A stretch of DNA of 64,000 nucleotides from Gordius sp. MW1 (lineage: Eukaryota; Nematomorpha; Gordioida; Gordea; Gordiidae), in NCBI GenBank assembly GCA_964036665.1, contig OZ038529.1, forward strand, positions 19,850,060 to 19,914,059, read 5' to 3'. Shown in pieces: positions 55,701 to 64,000 of the stretch. The notes under the pieces are model-generated. The model did no database searches and had not been told where the DNA came from. It saw only the letters and a program-made list of their open reading frames with translations. Position numbers and translations under genes: made by a program. How positions within the stretch are numbered: the stretch's first letter is position 1; each line of letters opens with the position of its first letter.

Positions 55701-58700
55701 CTTAATAAAAATGTCATTTACATATGCTAGTACCCTTAGTTAGAGTTGTCAAAAATAAGTAGCCTTTAGAAAATATTTAGCCTTCTTAGATAACCGTCAT
55801 CAGTTCAGTTCTAAAGAATTACCTTCTTATACAATGGATAAAACATATCTGAGTTCAGTATGTCGCATGCTAATTATATTGTTATAGAAACCTGAATCGT
55901 ACTATAGATACTTTTTATCATTATTTATATGTTATTAGTTGCACGCGTTACAACGTCGTAAAAACATCAATAAAAATGGCATTGTTACTAGAATATGAAT
56001 ATGAAAGTTTTTAGCCTTTCAATTAATTTCGGATATATAGTTTTATAACAAACATTTAAAATTTAAACGATTCTATTATAGTGTAGGACATTATATAATG
56101 TCCCAAAATATTTACTTGATATTTTAATAGAATTTAGGCATAAAACATTATTTTATTAATAACTTTTGCTCATGTATTATAGTTTAGCAAAAATCGCATA
56201 GTAATTTCAGATTATTAGGTTTTACTTGCCAACCACTACCTTTATAATGTGAAAGGTTGGCACAACACATGTAATATGGCTTGCGAATTTCAGCGGTGTG
56301 CCTTGAGACTAATCATACAACTTCTGGTAGAGTCATGATTTAATCTAATGCTTTTAAAACGCCGTACTTCAGCAATCACAGAAGCTGCTGGCGTGCTGAG
56401 AACTTTAGCCAATATATATTATTATTTTTTGATTAATTGACTATAGATTCGAATTGTTGCGAAATTTGAAGATGCTTTATTAATATTTACTACTTCATTG
56501 GGCAATTTAAGTGTGTAGGTTTACATTACATATCCATGCTAAGGATATATATGCAATAAATATATTAAGAAATTATTTAAAAGCCTAAAGAGCCACTCAA
56601 ATTTTTTTAAATAAATTAAAAAAATTTTAAATTTGTTTTATGCAGCTACTAAGTTGTGTAAATTACCCTATATCAAAGTTATTTTAATTAGAGACCTGCA
56701 TGGACCGGGCCGGCCCGTGAGCCGTGCGGGACGTAAATAAGGGCAGTATAAAAAGTGAGGAGGAGGCATGGATCTAGATATTAATAATTTAGATGTATTT
56801 GGCTATATACTAAAATAATTATAGAAACAAAAGAATGCACTTAATAGCTTGAAGGTTGAAATGAATATCTGGGGACAGGAGTTATTCAAGGAAGCATATA
56901 ATTTTTGATATTTTTCGTATAAAGAAATAAAAAATACATTGAAAGGTGAGGAGGTGTTTTTTTTTACTTTTTACAAAATTTACATATTGTCAATATTATG
57001 GTGGTTTAATGATCATTATGTTTAAATAATTACTTAGCATTAGCTGTTAACACTACCTATAACGGTCCCTAGTCCGTGTGCAAAAAGTGGAGGGTTGGCG
57101 TCAGGCGGGAAACCGGTTATAAAAACTAACTCCAAAATCATGATAGTTTCAAACAAAACTTTACAACAGAAAGAAAGGGCGTCCTCCACAAACAACGGGT
57201 CTGGTCCCGCCTGTGCAATGTAAAAAATACACTAGGGTAAAGGTTCGACTCACAACGAAGCCGGTTAAGGAAATTAGTTCTGGAAAGAATGTGAATAACG
57301 TGCCGGAATGTAAAAAAGTTGACGGGAAAGAGCATTGAGGTCGCACAAATGCTAAAAAGAGGAAAGGTACAGATCGCGTGCCTACAAGAGACGAGGTGGA
57401 ACGGAACCAAAGCTCGGTTATGAAAGGGATACAAACTATTCTACAATGGGTCACCAAATCGTAGAAGCAGGGTCGATATCGTTCTAAGCAAACCCTTCAA
57501 GAACAAGGTGATGGAAGTCAAGCGTTGTTCCGACACGTTAAGGTGTGTGAAGATTGCAGATCAAGGGGGCCTTCTAACCGTTATGTGAACGTATGCTCCT
57601 CAGATTGAGTGTTTGAATCCGAGAATGCCATGTTCATTGGAAAAGGAAATACAAGGATTAGGACGGAAAGAAAGACTATTGGGGCGGTCAACACCCACGT
57701 AGGAAAAGATCACCTAGATGAACGAAATCATGGAGGCTCTGGGCATGGTCTGAAGAACAAAGAAGGTGAAAATTTTCTCCAAATATCCAATTCATACGAC
57801 ATGGCGATCGATAACACCTATTTTCAAAAATGCGAAGACCATACTGTGACTTATAGAAGTGGGAAGCCTTCTAGTCAAAATTGACTATCTGCTCATACGG
57901 CGAAAGAACTTATGGAGTCTTAAGGATTACAAAGTAATACGAGGAGATAAAATCGCTAGGCAATATCGTCCACTCGTGATGGATCTTGAAAGAAAATTTC
58001 CCGAAAGAGGAAAGGTTTATGAACCTCGAATTTGATACGAAACGCTAAAGGATACGTCCACTAACGATCAATATCATCAAAAATCCCCCTCATTCTTGGT
58101 TGCAAAAAAATTGCAAAGGAACGTAGACGACAATAGGAAGACGCTAACTAAGGACACAAAGGAAAGAGCGATTCGGGTTCTAGGATAGACCAAAGGAGGC
58201 AAAGCTATCAATAGTAAACTATGGTGGTTGGATCATCGGTTATATAGACGGTGGCTTAAATCAAAAAAGTCGGAGGATCAACAAGAGTATAAGGACGCAA
58301 AGAGAGCTGGGAAAAAAGGACGTTGCAATAAGGAAGAAGCGTACATTTAGATGGCAGACAAACTGAACCATAAAGGGGGTGATAGGCTTATGTAAAAATT
58401 GGCCAGATAAGGGAGAAGAAAAGTCACGATGTTGGAGTCCTTAAATAGTTAACTATTCAAGCCAAAGGAATTGATGAAAAATATATTTAAAGGGACTTAT
58501 GAATATTGCAAACGACAAGATTCCCTTCCCTATGCTGAGCTAAACATAAGTATGGCCAAACTCTTCCAGAAGGGTAAAGTTAGGGCAAAAGTAAACAATA
58601 TGCTCAAAGGAGAAGCTAATAATCCACCTAAGGATATATTACTTGGATGCCGTGAAGAAGGAGTCACGAGACGAACCTCTTTAACAAGATTTTAATAGAA

Positions 58701-61700
58701 GAGCGAATTCCTAATCAATGGAGAGAAAGCACGATTCTTGTTTAAAGGTGACGGAAACCCTCAGGAGTGTGGCAATTACATATGTATCAAGCTAACTTGT
58801 CACTCCTTAAAGCTTATGGAAAGGATCTTATTACCAAGGCTGAAAAACGAGGTGAAAATATCGGCTAACCAATTTGGATTTGAGGTCGGCAAATCCACAA
58901 TCTCGCACTAAGACAAATGATGGATAATTATCGTGAAAAAAGAAAAAACCTACCTATGGTCTTTATAGACTAGAAAAAAGCTTATGACACGGTCCTCGCG
59001 ATTTAATATAATGGTGCTTGGGAAAACAAAATATACCTGAGGCAAATATTAGGCTTATGAAAAATATTTATGAAAGCTCAAATTCTTGTGACGACAGTTG
59101 GAGACTCTGAACCTTTTCGGGTTGAAATTGAATTACATCAAGGACCTGCCTTAAATCCCTTTTAGTTAACATGATTATGGACACAATAACGCGAAACATT
59201 TAAAGCCATTTTCCATGGTCTATGCCATATGCCGACGATATAGTACAATGCGAAGAGACAAAGGAGAAAGAATTCAAAAAGCCAAGAAGTAGTCAAAGCG
59301 CTTAGCTGAATATGTTTAAAGTTCAATGATCGAAAAACGGTATACATGGGGATAAACGTTAGAGGCACCCCATCGTTAGATGACCAACTAATGTACCCAA
59401 AAGTAGACAGGCTTATATACCTTGGCTAGATGTTACATCAAGAGGAAGGTTGCTTAACAGAAGTCAATGCTCGGATTTTAAAAGGATGACTTAAATGGCG
59501 AAATACATCCGGTGTAATGTGCGACAAAAAATCTAATATTTGAAGAGCAAAGATTACACATCCCTCGTAAGACTGGTGTTACACTATGTTTTAGGTATAC
59601 AACAAAAAGAGTTCTCGAACTAATATAACTTTCATATATATGGTAAGGTTGCGTGATAGTGGGGTGATACGCGTGAAGGTGAGATGATACAAATTAGGTT
59701 AGATGCAAAAGTAATAATTACGTCCTTGAATAGCCGTTTTAACATCTTAGGCGTGAAAGTGAGATGATACAAATTAGGGTAAATGCAAAAGTAATAATTA
59801 CGTCCTTGAATAGCCGTTATAACAAAAACATGGGCATTAAACACTACGAAAGAAAAACTATTGCAAGCCATGGAGATGAGAATGATACAGTGGAGCTCAT
59901 ATACTAAGAAGGGAGACGAATGATGTAAATCAAAAAGTACTGGACATGGGGGCACCGGGGAAGAGAGGAAGAGGACGACCTCGTGTCACGTGGAAAGCGC
60001 AAGTCGATAAAGTTATTAAATCTAGGAAGATTCATCAAGACATGGCACCTACTCGATCAAGATGGAAGAAACTCATCAAAACAAACCCCACGACTACGTG
60101 ATAAAGAAGAAGAAGAGCTGTTACATTTCTATCACTATTCAATACTTACATATTGGCAATATAGTTTAAGGTAATAATGACATGTTTACTAAACACTGCT
60201 CGGATTAAATTTATAAACTGATGATATTCAGTTAGATGCAACGTGTGTTACCCAATTTAACAAGATTAGCTATTAAATTTTTGTCAATTTTAGCCACCAG
60301 ACCCACGAGTTAACGCAATTTAGTAAGGCAAGCCGTCTTATAGAAGAGAGAAGGACAAGAATTGCCCGATAAATTAGATAGCCTTTTATTTTTAAACGAC
60401 TTTATCAAATTATGATTATTGATTAAAACTGATCTATGTTCCGGCTTAGTTACTTTATGAAGAATATTAATGATGACTCTACTATATTGAATGTATGCGA
60501 ATGCATCGCGTTACGTGTATTTTTTACATTTTTCCAATTAAATGTAATACTAGTTGATAATTCAAATTTACACACCGCATAGTTTTAAATTAGATAACAT
60601 AACTCTAACCCGAATAGATATAGGTCGTAAAAAGGTAAGATATGCTTACTCGTGCTGCCTGATTTTGTAACTTGGCCTTTAGTTCCATAATCACTATGAA
60701 TTAGTATCATTTTAATAGTGTGTGTGGTTTCATTCTCCTCTTTATGCAACAATTTTAAATCTCCTACGTGAACACGCACTTGAGTATATATCGACTGAGA
60801 ATTAATAATTTGCTTATCAACGTTTGCTAACAACTTTTCCGATGTGTATTGTGATCTTTGGTCCAAATATATTGAAAAATATTGTAACTATATATTTAAT
60901 TTTACGCAAAGCAATGAGCCGCAGTTAAAACCCATTCACTGTGTATGATACTTCCAGAGCAAAACACTTTGTGATCTTGGCCCTGGCTTAAGCGAAAATT
61001 TGCGATCCATGGGATATCACCAATATTAGCATCTTGGCCGTTATTCATTTTGATTACAGGGTCATCATCAAAATGCCCGCAGTTTTTATCTAAATATATA
61101 TAAAATGAATTTAATAAAAAATTAAACCTGTTTGGATACCCCTTTTAGTGTTTTCTGAAAATTAACTATTTTGGCGTACTAATGAGCTCAATTGAGGACG
61201 TTCAAGTTATATCCTAAAAGAGTTGTCCCTCAATTATCCTATATTTCTCGATAGTTATCAATTGTTGAGATCACAAATTCCTACGCCATTCTAGCCCTAA
61301 CCTCCCTCCCCCCCACCAAAGAAGAAATTGGATTTACTCGTCTTCTTGCGTCTAGTGACCTTAACAGGCGCGCACTTTTAAACCCACACTAAAAAAAGGA
61401 GCTAACAAATATTACCCTCACAATCAATAGTTGCGACCACTATTACTGCTATGCAATTAATTCATGTAACCTTTAAATTATTAACAATTAAAAAGTGACC
61501 TTACAGACTTTTTGCAGATCCATAACACTTTGATTATAACGGAACCTCAAGAACATACACTGAAATTTGCTAACGTGGTTAGAAGGAACAAATTTCTATT
61601 ATTATCCTGTAAACTCATGCCAAGGAATTTTCGGACCCTTTCCGATTAACCTTCTCAAATAAATTCGTAAGCTTTGCCCTATTTCCAAATATTCCGAATT

Positions 61701-62343
61701 TTTTATTAACAAAAATTGGCATTTTAATCGCTTAATATTATTTTAAATCCCTGGCCGATAGCTAACCTCGCGCTATTACTTATGAAGCCTTCGAGCAATA
61801 TATTACATTTTTTCCATTTTTATATTTTATATCTGTTTTTATCATGTTTATAATCAAATAACATTAATATTAACTTAAGTATAAATATTGTAATTTACCC
61901 TCATGAGGTCCAAAAAACCAAATTTCTATTATTACCTAGTAAAAATTGATTGCGTCCTAACTAATATTTAAAATCTCATTCCTATTAATAAATTTAATAA
62001 TGAAAGAGTCAGGATTAATTTGAAAATTTGATTAGTGGAACTTAACTTCAATACTAGTCTAAAATTTTTGATTTTACCTGGTCTCTCCAAAAATTGTTTT
62101 TAAAATCATTTCACTCAAAATTTAAAATTCTATTCAATTGAGTGCTCAACGGTTTAATTTAACAATTTATTATTTAAACCTAGCATAATCGCAAAACCAG
62201 CAGAAATATTGAAAAGCTTTGAAACGTTATTTAAGATTAAAAGAAATTTAAATACAAAAGTTACCTTGTTCAAATGCCACAGAATAATAATCAGAAGCAA
62301 TAATGCAAATGATATAAAATATATTATAAAATATTAACAACAT
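52552..62343 (-). CDS. Gene B: secreted trypsin-like protease with C-terminal C-type-lectin-like domain
   Basis: Complete six-exon model on the minus strand: 62265-62343, 60906-61089, 60650-60855, 54145-54318, 53255-54071, 52552-52729. Every intron is GT-AG and the phases (1, 2, 1, 1, 2) join without a break, giving 1638 nt = 545 codons plus stop. Domains: signal peptide 1-16 or so; S1 protease about 41-330 with His85, Asp164 and Ser263; a linker to about 400; CTLD about 414-525. Asp257, six residues before Ser263, is the S1-pocket Asp (position 189), predicting cleavage after Lys/Arg. It should be an extracellular protease carrying its own recognition domain, as in some invertebrate defence or digestive proteases; the role is inferred. 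Intron 3 (6.3 kb) contains an antisense RTE LINE. Confidence 0.88.
53255..54071 (-). CDS. Gene B exon 5: catalytic Ser and most of the CTLD
   Basis: Gives TPRTCEKSYGDQFNKTQMLC, then GTDACEGDSGGPF (Ser263), YGIISFGKKC (Trp215 replaced by Phe) and IGIYTRVGMYKEWV. After a linker rich in Pro/Ser comes the CTLD: CFSYKQNPKNYYNAGQDC, KKWESNLLTLKTVQELKDF, LPVWLALRYK and WKDGTEVS. A GTAAGA donor follows, shortly before an in-frame stop. Cys415 and Cys432 are CTLD cysteines. Confidence 0.93.
54145..54318 (-). CDS. Gene B exon 4: catalytic Asp and GWG
   Basis: Begins after TTGTAG and gives KSLVTNDIALIRISPP (Asp164), GARHVCLPDND and YCQIAGWGESKD, typical S1 core strands. It ends ACAA|GTAAC; read through without splicing the frame hits a stop four codons later, which supports the donor. 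Confidence 0.92.
54319..57059. other. Gene B intron 3, left part; hAT-type ends
   Basis: AT-rich, no gene. At 55440-55600 is a cluster of TCTCGTCTC/ATCTCG motifs leading to an end that reads CAGAGACAGGTGAG on the minus strand (about 55590), a hAT-like terminus with subterminal repeats. At 56693-56745 TAGAGACCTGCATGGACCGG starts another GC-rich hAT-type fragment. Confidence 0.5.
57060..60117 (+). mobile_element. RTE-type LINE, heavily decayed, antisense in gene B intron 3
   Basis: Same family as the LINE at 15.9 kb but longer at the 5' end and much more mutated. It keeps the endonuclease start (KSIEVAQMLKRGKVQIACLQ, ETRWNGTKA; 57320-57410), VEVKRCSD-like text near 57510, HGGSGHGLKNKEGENFLQIS (57730-57790), RT pieces (CIKLTCHSLKLMERI at about 58785; PYADDIVQC at about 59228) and the ATAAAGAAGAAGAAG tail at about 60100. 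Many stops and frameshifts. Confidence 0.85.
59600..59830 (+). repeat. Insertion with tandem duplication inside the decayed LINE
   Basis: Between LINE segments that are adjacent in the 15.9-kb copy lies extra DNA with a tandem repeat of about 80 bp (GTGAGATGATACAAATTAGG, AATAATTACGTCCTTGAATA; about 59673-59747 and 59755-59825). Its origin is not recognised. Confidence 0.6.
60118..60649. other. Gene B intron 3, right part
   Basis: No feature seen apart from the GTAAGC donor at its right edge. Confidence 0.6.
60650..61089 (-). CDS. Gene B exons 2 and 3: activation site and catalytic His
   Basis: Exon 2 (60906-61089) gives NCGHFDDDPVIK, MNNGQDANIGDIPW, CSGSIIHSEWVLTAAHC. The Lys40-Met41 position corresponds to the Arg15-Ile16 activation bond; the usual IVGG is MNNG. 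Intron 2 is 50 bp. Exon 3 (60650-60855) gives SIYTQVRVHVGDLKLL and MILIHSDYGTKGQ, the region before the catalytic Asp. Acceptors read TTTAG and CAAAG, donors GTAAA and GTAAG. Confidence 0.9.
61090..62264. other. Gene B intron 1 (1175 bp)
   Basis: Aligns by eye with parts of gene A intron 1: TACTAATGAGCTCAATTGAG with TACTGATGAGCTCAATTGAT near 1625, and the ATTAACAATTAAAAAGTGAC region with about 9645. It lacks the transposons that enlarged gene A intron 1. No coding sequence. Confidence 0.6.
62265..62343 (-). CDS. Gene B exon 1: start codon and signal peptide
   Basis: 79 nt coding MLLIFYNIFYIICIIASDYY then SVAFEQ, a short hydrophobic core after Met with small residues near 16-17 for cleavage. 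It ends CAAG|GTAAC, phase 1. The start is supported by gene A, whose exon 1 has the same length, start and ending SVAFEQ. Confidence 0.85.
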
Positions 62344-62520
62344 TAATTTGTTTCGATGAGAAGTTTAAAACATTTTTTTCTCCACTCAAAAAGTTACGAA
62401 TTATTTTTGGCATTCAGGGGAATATTGTTCAGTAGTCGAATTTAACTGTTTAGCACAATGAAATTAATTAAAAAATGTCATGCGGATATCATGCATTTCG
62501 TAAAATTGTGTTATATGTTA
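62344..62520 (-). promoter_or_regulatory. Gene B upstream region, conserved with gene A
   Basis: Matches 11268-11440: ATGCATGATATCCGCA, TTAATTAATTTCATTG and TTCGACTACTGAACAA, at the same distances from the start codon. Probably promoter or 5' UTR. No certain TATA box. Confidence 0.4.
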
Positions 62521-62979
62521 TTTTTAAATTAATTGGTAAGTCAAATTTAACTATATTTAAAAAAAAATACGGATCTAAAGTTATAAATTAATTGGCTATT
62601 AAGTTTAGGAAAAAATAATCTTAGTGTTTTTAAATTATATGTATTCTATTTAAGAGTTTAGTTACTGTGGAAAAGTAACATTAACAGCTCTAGTAATAAA
62701 CATTATTAGGGGTAGCTGGGAATTCATTATAGTTAGGTCTGATGGTCAATATTATCAAATTTTGAGTTTTATAAATTGATAACCAACGACTTTCCCTCCC
62801 CCTAGAAAATTATAGTTTTTATTTTAAATTATCTGATTTAATGGCCACCTTATATGATCTTGATCCATTTTTTTGTAAAATCCTATACATCTTCCATTCA
62901 CAGTTTTCCAACATTCCCTTTTATTATTTGATGAAAAACACTTATAACGCGTGATTTAAATGCTTAAATATTAATAAAT

Positions 62980-63250
62980 AATATAGGAATTAATATTTGT
63001 TAAATCAAATTTCAATTTTGTTATAAAACTTTCATCTTTATGGAAAGGAAGGTGGAAGCTTTTTTTAATTGGGATAAAATATATTCAAGGTCAACTGGCA
63101 AGATTAACATTGACTCAAGGAAATAATTAGCATCTTTATGCAAGTATCATGCATTTTTCTAGAAAGATACAGCTTTTTGCTAAGATAAAATATATACTGT
63201 TGTTAACTACAACATAAAAGTCTATAGGTCATGTTTTTCTAGCAAAAAAG
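62980..63250. repeat. Duplicated block, inverted relative to 11.64-11.99 kb
   Basis: See the partner block; here the words appear reversed, for example TTGTTAACTACAACATAA and TTCAAGGTCAACTGGCAAG. Confidence 0.6.
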
Positions 63251-63289
63251 CGACCTTAAATATATTTAACTTATATTATTAATCCTTAA

Positions 63290-63405
63290 GTTACAGTTAC
63301 TTTCAATACAGTTACAGTTACATTATTTCAAAATTAAATGAATACAGTTCCAGTTACTTAACTGATGGAACTAGTTACAATAAAAGTTACTAGGGTAAGT
63401 TAAAA
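63290..63405. repeat. hAT-type subterminal repeats (AGTTAC motifs)
   Basis: AGTTACAGTTACTT-type motifs recur about eight times. The cluster lies about 100 bp beyond the 3' end of the transposase remnant that follows, the same arrangement as at 880-1290. Confidence 0.5.
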
Positions 63406-63479
63406 AAAAACAATTTTTTAATATAATTTATTCACATATTAGAATACAAATATCTGGGCAATGTATATGGTGATTCGAT

Positions 63480-63605
63480 TCAAATAGTTATATTCTATAC
63501 TGTAGTTTAATAAGCTTGTCCGCTTTTCACTAAATATTAGTTTACCAAGACTAAAATGGTGCTCAACGGGGTCGCTGGATAGTTAGGGTACATTGGCTTT
63601 AATAA
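63480..63605 (-). pseudogene. hAT transposase C-terminal fragment
   Basis: Minus strand gives ANVP, stop, LSSDPVEHHFSLGKLIFSEK then RTSLLNYSIE, matching the hAT dimerisation signature (SSxPVER.FS.....KR..L). The Arg after the Glu is His. It is a different family from the fragment at 1123-1400 (GKLIFSEKRTSL against ANAVLTVKRSCS). Confidence 0.7.
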
Positions 63606-63842
63606 AAAGTTTTTATTTTGTAAAATTATCATATATTTTTAAAGATCCATCATTATAATTCGCATTAATAAAAGTGTAAATGCACTCTTGGATCCTTTAC
63701 TTGAAAGTTAAAAAAAAATAATTATGATACTTTTGATTGTCTAATAGGATGGATTATCTATTTGAAATAGTATTTAAATATTGAAATTTAATCCGCGAAG
63801 GAAATTTAATTAAAAGCGATGATCACAAACAACTTTAAATAT

Positions 63843-64000
63843 ATTAAATGCTATGCAATTTATGGGCTCGCTTGTCGTTGTCCGTCCGTCCGTCCAACAT
63901 GTATCTTTATTGCTGTTTAGAATCCCGGAGAGGCCAATTTTTTTTTAAATTAATATATTGTTTTTGTTAATATCATTGATAATATGACTTTTTGACCGTG
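63843..64000 (+). repeat. SINE-like repeat reaching the right edge
   Basis: AAATGCTATGCAATTTATGG, then GTCCGTCCGTCC, TTTAGAATCCCGGAGAGGCC (B-box remnant) and the TTGTTAATATCATTGATAAT unit, showing the head, tRNA-like part and 128-bp-type tail joined in one copy. Confidence 0.6.

Noticed and set aside
57138-57457. Two 98-aa minus-strand ORFs
   Set aside because: They are antisense to the endonuclease part of a plus-strand RTE LINE.

Overview
This is a repeat-rich, AT-rich window from an animal nuclear genome, most likely an invertebrate. The evidence is spliced genes with GT-AG introns of 50 bp to about 10 kb, a secreted serine protease joined to a C-type-lectin-like domain (CTLD), and many eukaryotic mobile elements (RTE-type LINEs, an RLE-type LINE, Ty3/gypsy LTR elements, Helitrons, hAT elements, tRNA-derived SINEs). 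Nothing in it is bacterial. I cannot name the species.

Host genes. The main host content is a small family of secreted trypsin-like proteases. Gene B (minus strand, 62343 to 52552) can be modelled completely from splice sites and reading phase: six exons, 545 aa, signal peptide, S1 protease with His, Asp and Ser, then a CTLD. Gene A (minus strand, 11267 to 359, running off the left edge) has the same first three exons with identical lengths and phases; its first intron is swollen by nested transposons. A third, broken copy (plus strand, 44254-44709) keeps exons 2 and 3 and has an in-frame stop. Just downstream of gene B lies an uninterrupted minus-strand ORF (51419-52510) that looks like a beta-propeller protein.

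Layout. 1-11.3 kb: gene A. Its intron 1 holds a hAT transposase fragment and a composite hAT-like element (2183-9508, 8-bp target duplication). The composite contains tandem 128-bp repeats and a Helitron (6390-9029) in which a 465-unit GTAT array has grown. 11.3-15.3 kb: gene A upstream region and a degraded helicase-bearing Helitron (13387-15245, minus). 15.5-23.5 kb: hAT end, SINEs, an RTE LINE (15.9-18.5 kb), a polypurine repeat family, C/G-tract palindromes and a second RTE fragment (minus). 23.8-29.4 kb: a gypsy element with both LTRs, then the wreck of another. 29.4-39.6 kb: SINE and polypurine repeats, hAT fragments, a second Helitron (34502-36047), a 273-bp MITE, and long stretches without genes. 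39.6-43.5 kb: an old minus-strand gypsy element with LTRs and a 5-bp target duplication. 44.2-51.0 kb: the protease pseudogene, a CsRn1-like gypsy element cut off inside integrase, and an RLE-type LINE with a nearly intact 3' ORF. 51.4-62.5 kb: propeller ORF and gene B, with a decayed RTE LINE antisense in its third intron. 62.5-64 kb: another hAT transposase remnant and a SINE.

Genes A and B and their flanks are ancient duplicates: exons, intron 1 and about 150 bp upstream align by eye, and a nearby block is present in inverted orientation. Most other coding potential is dead transposon. Two unrelated reverse transcriptases carry the same change of the second catalytic Asp (YxDD to YxDN). 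All comparisons were made by eye.
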